Source: JBBRHQ01 sp963720735 | GTDB lineage: Bacteria > Actinomycetota > Thermoleophilia > Solirubrobacterales > 70-9 | Direction: 5' to 3' | Length of the DNA: 64,000 nucleotides | Assembly (NCBI GenBank): GCA_963720735.1 | Contig: CAVRGL010000011.1 | Coordinates: 62,001 to 126,000, forward strand | In this document: in pieces, positions 60,104-64,000 of the stretch | Layout: each line of letters begins with the position of its first letter | Numbering within the stretch: position 1 is the stretch's first letter | Position numbers and translations under genes: made by a program | The notes under the pieces: generated by a model | What the model was told of the DNA's origin: nothing | The model's input: only the letters and a program-made list of their open reading frames with translations | Databases searched by the model: none

Positions 60104-61432
60104 ATGGAACGAGCGGCGGCGCAGATCCCGCGAATCGAACTGCGTCGGATGCGGTCTCCCGCGCCCGGCACCGTGGCCGCGGTCGCGGTCTGGATCCTCA
60201 TCCTCGGCGCCGCCTGGGCCCTGGGCACAGGGTTCAACTCGCGCCGTGCCGGCCTCCTCCTGCACGCGCCGCCCCTGCACGGCAGATGGGACGTGCGGAT
60301 CGAGCCGGGGGTGTTCCTCGCCGTGCTTGCGGCTGCGGCGATCGTCTGGGGCGGTCCCCTGCTCGCCCGGGCGGCGAGGTGGCGGTGGCTGCTTTGGCTC
60401 TCCGCGGCCGCCGCCTTCGTCTGGGCACTTGCGCTCGCTCTCAGCGCTGGAACCGGTGGGGTTCTCGAGCCGCTGCGATCCGCCGATGAGTACCTGACCG
60501 CGGTGCCGCTGATCGGCTCCCCGGGGGACTTCCTCTCACACTTCACCGAGAGGATTGGCACCTACGCGACGCACGTCCGCGGCCACCCACCGGGGATGGC
60601 TCTGGTCTTCTGGGCGCTTGCCCAGGCCGGCCTCGGGGGCAGCCTTCCCGCCGCGCTTCTGGTCGTCGCGACCGGTGCCTCGGCGGTTCCTGCGGTGCTG
60701 ATCGCTCTGCGCGAGGTCGCCGGCGAGGAGCGGGCCCGGGCCGCGGCCCCCTATGTGGTCCTGGCACCGGCTGCGGTCTGGATCGCCGTCTCCGCCGACG
60801 CCTTCTTCACCGGCGTCTCCGCCTGGGCTGCCTGCCTACTCGTCCTCGCCCTGCACCGTCGAGGCCGGGGCTCGCAGCTGATGGCGCTCGGCGGCGGTGT
60901 GCTGTTCGGCGCTTGCCTGCTTCTCTCCTACGGACTGATACTGATCGCGCTGATCCCGATCATGGTCGCCGCGTCGATGCGTCGCGCCGGGCCAATCCTC
61001 TGGGCCGCCGCCGGAGCCGGCGCGGTGATCATCGGGGTGGAGTTGGCCGGGTTCTGGATCATCGACGGGTTCAGAGCCACCCGGTCGCAGTACCTGGCGG
61101 GCGTTGCGATGAGAAGGCCCTACGACTTCTTTCTCCTCAACAACCTGGCGGCGCTGGGGGTCGCGTTGGGGCCGGCAACGGCCGTCGCCGTCGCGCGCCT
61201 GCGAGACCGCCGGATCCTGCTGCTCGCCGGGGGTGCCGCGGCCGCCGTCCTGGTGGCCGACCTCAGCGGCATGTCGAAGGGCGAGGTCGAGAGGATATGG
61301 CTGCCCTTCATGCCATGGCTGCTGCTCGCGACCGCCTCCCTGCCGGCTCGCCTCGGCGCCACCCGCTGCTGGCTCACGGCCCAGGCACTCTTCGCGGTGG
61401 CAATCCAGGTCGGGGTGAGGACCCCCTGGTGA
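60104..61432 (+). CDS. polytopic membrane protein, GT-C-like
   Basis: ~442 residues with about ten hydrophobic segments. A conserved-looking loop THVRGHPPGMALVFWALAQ (~residue 155) contains His and Arg and resembles the acceptor loop of GT-C mannosyl- or arabinosyltransferases, though no family is firmly recognised. Start ATG 60104 has TATGGT seven bases upstream; ATG 60092 is the alternative. The epimerase gene overlaps its stop, and a GT2 operon is divergent from it, so a role in surface glycan synthesis is likely. Confidence 0.82.
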   Translation: MERAAAQIPRIELRRMRSPAPGTVAAVAVWILILGAAWALGTGFNSRRAGLLLHAPPLHGRWDVRIEPGVFLAVLAAAAIVWGGPLLARAARWRWLLWLSAAAAFVWALALALSAGTGGVLEPLRSADEYLTAVPLIGSPGDFLSHFTERIGTYATHVRGHPPGMALVFWALAQAGLGGSLPAALLVVATGASAVPAVLIALREVAGEERARAAAPYVVLAPAAVWIAVSADAFFTGVSAWAACLLVLALHRRGRGSQLMALGGGVLFGACLLLSYGLILIALIPIMVAASMRRAGPILWAAAGAGAVIIGVELAGFWIIDGFRATRSQYLAGVAMRRPYDFFLLNNLAALGVALGPATAVAVARLRDRRILLLAGGAAAAVLVADLSGMSKGEVERIWLPFMPWLLLATASLPARLGATRCWLTAQALFAVAIQVGVRTPW

Positions 61433-62511
61433 GCGCCGTGGCAACGAGGGTCCTGGTCACCGGCGGCGCCGGGTTCATCGGCTCGCACGTCGTCGACGCG
61501 CTGATCGAGCTCGGTGACTCGGTCAGGGTGCTCGACTGCCTGCATCCTGCCGCTCACGCTAGGCGTCCCGCCTACCTCAATCCCGCCGCGGAGTACGTCT
61601 TCGGCGATCTGCGTGATGCGGAGACGGTGGGCCGGGCCGTCGCGGGCGTCGATGTCGTCTCCCATCAGGCGGCGATGGTGGGGCTGGGTAGGGACCTCGG
61701 CGATTCTCCCGACTTCGTCTCGAACAACTCGCTCGGCACCGCGGTGTTGCTCGCCGCCCTCGCCGAGGCCGGGTTCGACGGGCCGCTCGTGCTCGCCGGC
61801 AGCATGGTCGTCTACGGCGAGGGCCGCTACCGCTGCCCCGAGCACGGAATCGTCAGGGCGCCGCCGCGGGCGGCGGACGATCTTCTCGCGGGAGAGTTCG
61901 AACCGCGATGTCCGGGCTGCGGGCGCCCGCTCGAATCCGAACCGGTGCCCGAGCACGCGCCGACCGACCCCCGCAGTGTCTATGCGAGTACTAAGCACGA
62001 CCAGGAGAGGTTGTGCGGCCACTTCGCCCGCGAGACCGGTGCGAGCGTCACGATCCTCCGCTATCACAACGTTTACGGACCCCGGATGCCGAGGGACACG
62101 CCATACGCGGGGGTGGCGAGCATATTTCGCAGCTCGCTCGAGGCCGGCCGGCCTCCGCAGGTATTCGAGGATGGGGCTCAGCTTCGCGACTTCGTCCACG
62201 TCGCCGACGTCGCCCGCGCCAACCTTCTGGCGATCGACAGCGAAATCGCGGGCTGTGAGGCGTTCAACGTCGGCAGCGGGCGACCGGCGACAGTCGGGGA
62301 GATGGCCCAAGGACTCGCCGTGGCGATGAAGGGACCGGCGCCGGAGATCACCGGCGCGTTCCGCCTCGGCGACGTGCGCCATGTCTTCGCCTCCTGCATC
62401 CGGGCGCAGGGCGAGCTCGGCTTCCGGGCGGGTGTCCCCCTCGATGATGGACTTCGCGAGTTCGCCAGGGCCCCGTTGCGGGCGCCGGCAGGCGCGGCGA
62501 CGGTCCAATAG
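61429..62511 (+). CDS. NAD-dependent nucleotide-sugar epimerase with Cys insert
   Basis: 360 residues of the extended SDR family. VLVTGGAGFIGSHVVDALIELG (NAD motif), GSMVVYGEG, catalytic YxxxK in VYASTKHDQE (~residue 184), and LRYHNVYGPR. Between them is an insert with Cys (YRCPEHG and RCPGCGRPLESEP) that could bind zinc; the same insert occurs in proteins annotated as dTDP-L-rhamnose 4-epimerases, so 6-deoxyhexose interconversion is likely. GTG overlaps the stop of the membrane protein gene. Confidence 0.9.
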   Translation: MSAVATRVLVTGGAGFIGSHVVDALIELGDSVRVLDCLHPAAHARRPAYLNPAAEYVFGDLRDAETVGRAVAGVDVVSHQAAMVGLGRDLGDSPDFVSNNSLGTAVLLAALAEAGFDGPLVLAGSMVVYGEGRYRCPEHGIVRAPPRAADDLLAGEFEPRCPGCGRPLESEPVPEHAPTDPRSVYASTKHDQERLCGHFARETGASVTILRYHNVYGPRMPRDTPYAGVASIFRSSLEAGRPPQVFEDGAQLRDFVHVADVARANLLAIDSEIAGCEAFNVGSGRPATVGEMAQGLAVAMKGPAPEITGAFRLGDVRHVFASCIRAQGELGFRAGVPLDDGLREFARAPLRAPAGAATVQ

Positions 62512-62558
62512 CCGCGAACAAGATGGGGTTCCACCGGGAAATCCGAGCAGTCCCACTT

Positions 62559-62642
62559 GGAGGCAAGATCGGTGGTTCGTGCCGGTCTCGAAGACCGTTG
62601 GGCGTCGTAAGGCGCCTCGTAGGTTCGAATCCCACCCCCTCA
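62559..62642 (+). tRNA. incomplete Ser(CGA)/Sec-type tRNA-like sequence
   Basis: The 3' part is tRNA-like: an anticodon arm CCGGT-CTCGAAG-ACCGT (loop anticodon CGA, serine), a long variable arm (GGCG...CGCC), and a T-arm GTAGG-TTCGAAT-CCCAC with an A:C mismatch, then CCCCTC. The anticodon and variable regions resemble both tRNA-Ser and selC. No acceptor 5' strand complementary to CCCCTC lies at the proper distance; GATGGGGT at 62522 pairs 7 of 8 but is ~30 bases too far. It is probably a pseudo-tRNA or integration relic, less likely an unusual tRNA. Confidence 0.4.
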
Positions 62643-63974
62643 GGGCGTGCCCCGCTGCCGCGAGGCCACGAAAGCCGATCTCGCCACGGCGATGAGTGCC
62701 GCGCAGGCGCCGATTAGCACCAATCCGGCGCGATCGGAGCGAGCCAGGTAGTAGAGCAGCCCGCCGGCTGCTGTGAAGCAGGCGCCTGCGCCAAGGTAGG
62801 CGAGGCCCCGGTCCCACCCTCCGGAGGCGGTATGCCGGGCATGCAGCAGATTGACCAACCCGAAGACCAGGAGAAAGGCCAGCGAGCCGAAGGAGACGAT
62901 TTCGGTGATTCCGGGTAAGAGCGAAAAGACCGCCCCGGGCAGCGCAATGGCGAGCACCGCGCCGATCGGCAGGCCTCCGCGCTCGCGGGCGAGGGCGGCC
63001 GGAAGCTCGCTTGCCAGGCTCACGTCGCGGACCAAGCGGGCGGTCGCGAACAGCGTCGCATTGATCGCGGAGCTGGTGGAGAACAGGGCGCCCACCGTCG
63101 CCGCCCAGAGGCCGAAGCTGCCCAGAGCCTGTTTGCCGGCGAGTGCAAACGCGACCTCCTTCTGGGCGGTGATCGTCTGATCCGGCAACAGCATCTGTGC
63201 GGCGAGCGTGACGGCGACGTAGACCAGGACCACCACGGCGACCGAGAGATAGAGGGCGCGGGGTAGCGTCCGTCGCGGCTCGGCGATGTCGTCGTAGTCG
63301 TAGGGCAGCAGCTCGAACCCCTCGTATGCAACGAAGATCACCGCGGCGCCGAGGAAGATCCCGAGCGTGCCCTGGTCATCGAGCGGACTGAGGCGCGTCG
63401 GCGAGAAGGCCGCGAGGCCGATCAAGGCAACGCCTCCGAGCACGGCGAGCTTCGTGACCACGACGACGTCCTCGGTCAGCCCCGACGTCGCCACCCCGCG
63501 GAGGTTGACGGCGACGAAGACGGCGAGGATGCCGACCCCGCTCAGTCGGGCAACCGCGACCGGCGCCCCAATCACGTTGGCCAGGTAGTGCCCGAAAGTG
63601 AAGGCATAGACAGCCAGCGCGAAGACGTACCCGAGGATCAGAAGCCAGGCGACCCAGGCGGCCGGCCGGGTGTGGCCTTCATCGCGCAGATAGGTGAACG
63701 GGCCGCCCGGCCGGCCGGAACGCAACGAGAGACCGGCGTAGGCATGGGCTGTCAGACCGGCGATGAGACCGCCGATCAGAAAGGCGGCGAATGCGAGGTG
63801 GCCTGCGAGGTCGATGGTCAGGCCGAGGACGCTGAAGATGCCGCCGCCGATCATCCCCCCGATCGCCATCGCGGTCGCCTCACGGAGGCCCAGCAAGCCC
63901 TCCCCGCGCACGCGCCGTGCGTGGCTGCGTGGGTGGTAGGGCGGCCGCGGCCTGCCGATCACGGGCTTGCTCAC
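62640..63974 (-). CDS. APC-superfamily amino acid permease (3)
   Basis: 444 residues, 12 hydrophobic segments. TM1 has the APC motif AMAIGGMIGGGIFSVLGL, then TFTYLR-like GGPFTYLRDEGHTRPAAWVAW, YEGFELLPYDYDDIAEPRRTLPRAL between TM6 and TM7. There is no C-terminal USP domain, unlike the two permeases at 31-35 kb. GTG start; the stop overlaps the end of the tRNA-like sequence. Convergent with the epimerase gene. Substrate (amino acid or amine) unknown. Confidence 0.92.
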   Translation of the reverse strand: MSKPVIGRPRPPYHPRSHARRVRGEGLLGLREATAMAIGGMIGGGIFSVLGLTIDLAGHLAFAAFLIGGLIAGLTAHAYAGLSLRSGRPGGPFTYLRDEGHTRPAAWVAWLLILGYVFALAVYAFTFGHYLANVIGAPVAVARLSGVGILAVFVAVNLRGVATSGLTEDVVVVTKLAVLGGVALIGLAAFSPTRLSPLDDQGTLGIFLGAAVIFVAYEGFELLPYDYDDIAEPRRTLPRALYLSVAVVVLVYVAVTLAAQMLLPDQTITAQKEVAFALAGKQALGSFGLWAATVGALFSTSSAINATLFATARLVRDVSLASELPAALARERGGLPIGAVLAIALPGAVFSLLPGITEIVSFGSLAFLLVFGLVNLLHARHTASGGWDRGLAYLGAGACFTAAGGLLYYLARSDRAGLVLIGACAALIAVARSAFVASRQRGTP

Positions 63975-64000
63975 TTCCGAGTCTCCCGTGCCGGCGGCTA

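Noticed and set aside
62522..62641. Normal tRNA with acceptor GATGGGGT/ACCCCCTC
   Set aside because: Would need ~50 bases between acceptor and anticodon stem and has a T:C mismatch; could be chance pairing of G and C runs.

Overview
The window is a stretch of GC-rich bacterial chromosome, not a plasmid or phage. Gene content suggests a deep-branching actinobacterium, most probably of the class Thermoleophilia (Solirubrobacterales-like): a four-domain ribosomal protein S1 followed by coaE, the APC permease/TrkA/TrkA order known from actinobacteria, Rex, a DUF1844 protein, a K+-independent H+-pyrophosphatase and frequent GTG/TTG starts. The taxonomic placement is inference from content; no 16S gene is present. 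Many genes outside operons have a TANNNT hexamer 6-8 bases before the start codon and no Shine-Dalgarno sequence, so leaderless mRNAs look common.

Layout. 1-5.2 kb: N-terminus of a flavoprotein (minus), then rpsA, coaE, a lytic transglycosylase, an MFS transporter and an anchored unknown. 5.2-9.2 kb: a tandem pair of ~640-residue secreted paralogues with near-identical promoters. 9.2-14.7 kb: uvrB, a small coiled-coil protein, uvrA. 14.7-19.9 kb: ROK sugar kinase, hexapeptide acetyltransferase, lipoprotein, and a minus-strand pantothenate operon (DUF2520 reductase-like, panC, panB, yjbQ-like). 20-27.6 kb: FmdB-like zinc ribbon, family-4 uracil-DNA glycosylase, tsaE, two secreted proteins (one apparently starting at ATC), then tsaB-rimI-tsaD-glutaredoxin-rex-GCS2 ligase-DUF1844-SnoaL, largely overlapping and probably one transcript. 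27.7-37.7 kb: hppA, FMN hydroxy-acid oxidase, two APC permeases with C-terminal USP domains, two TrkA proteins (likely a K+ or amino-acid transport unit) and a ferredoxin reductase-like enzyme.

37.7-48.2 kb: tRNA-Gln(CUG), a two-fold repeated HTH/HNH protein beside it, a lipoprotein, a heterodimeric ABC exporter, a small Cys-rich protein, a cNMP-binding domain protein, a tandem pair of triple-repeat secreted proteins, and a cyclic 2,3-diphosphoglycerate synthetase-like GTPase. 48.2-54.8 kb is the most accessory part: alpha/beta hydrolase, methyltransferase, two frameshifted SnoaL genes, two secreted beta-rich proteins, a decayed HTH gene running into a two-component system. 54.8-64 kb: PLP enzyme, a five-gene translationally coupled minus operon (GT2, DUF2064, beta-propeller lipoprotein, cytochrome b/molybdopterin oxidoreductase fusion, membrane protein), a divergent membrane protein plus NAD-epimerase, an incomplete Ser/Sec-type tRNA-like sequence, and a third APC permease.

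No CRISPR array, IS element, integrase or prophage was recognised. The least-explained items are the paralogue pair at 5.3-9.2 kb, the non-standard start codons, the permease/TrkA cluster with its 10-codon leader ORF, the tRNA-like sequence at 62.6 kb and the Mo-enzyme operon.
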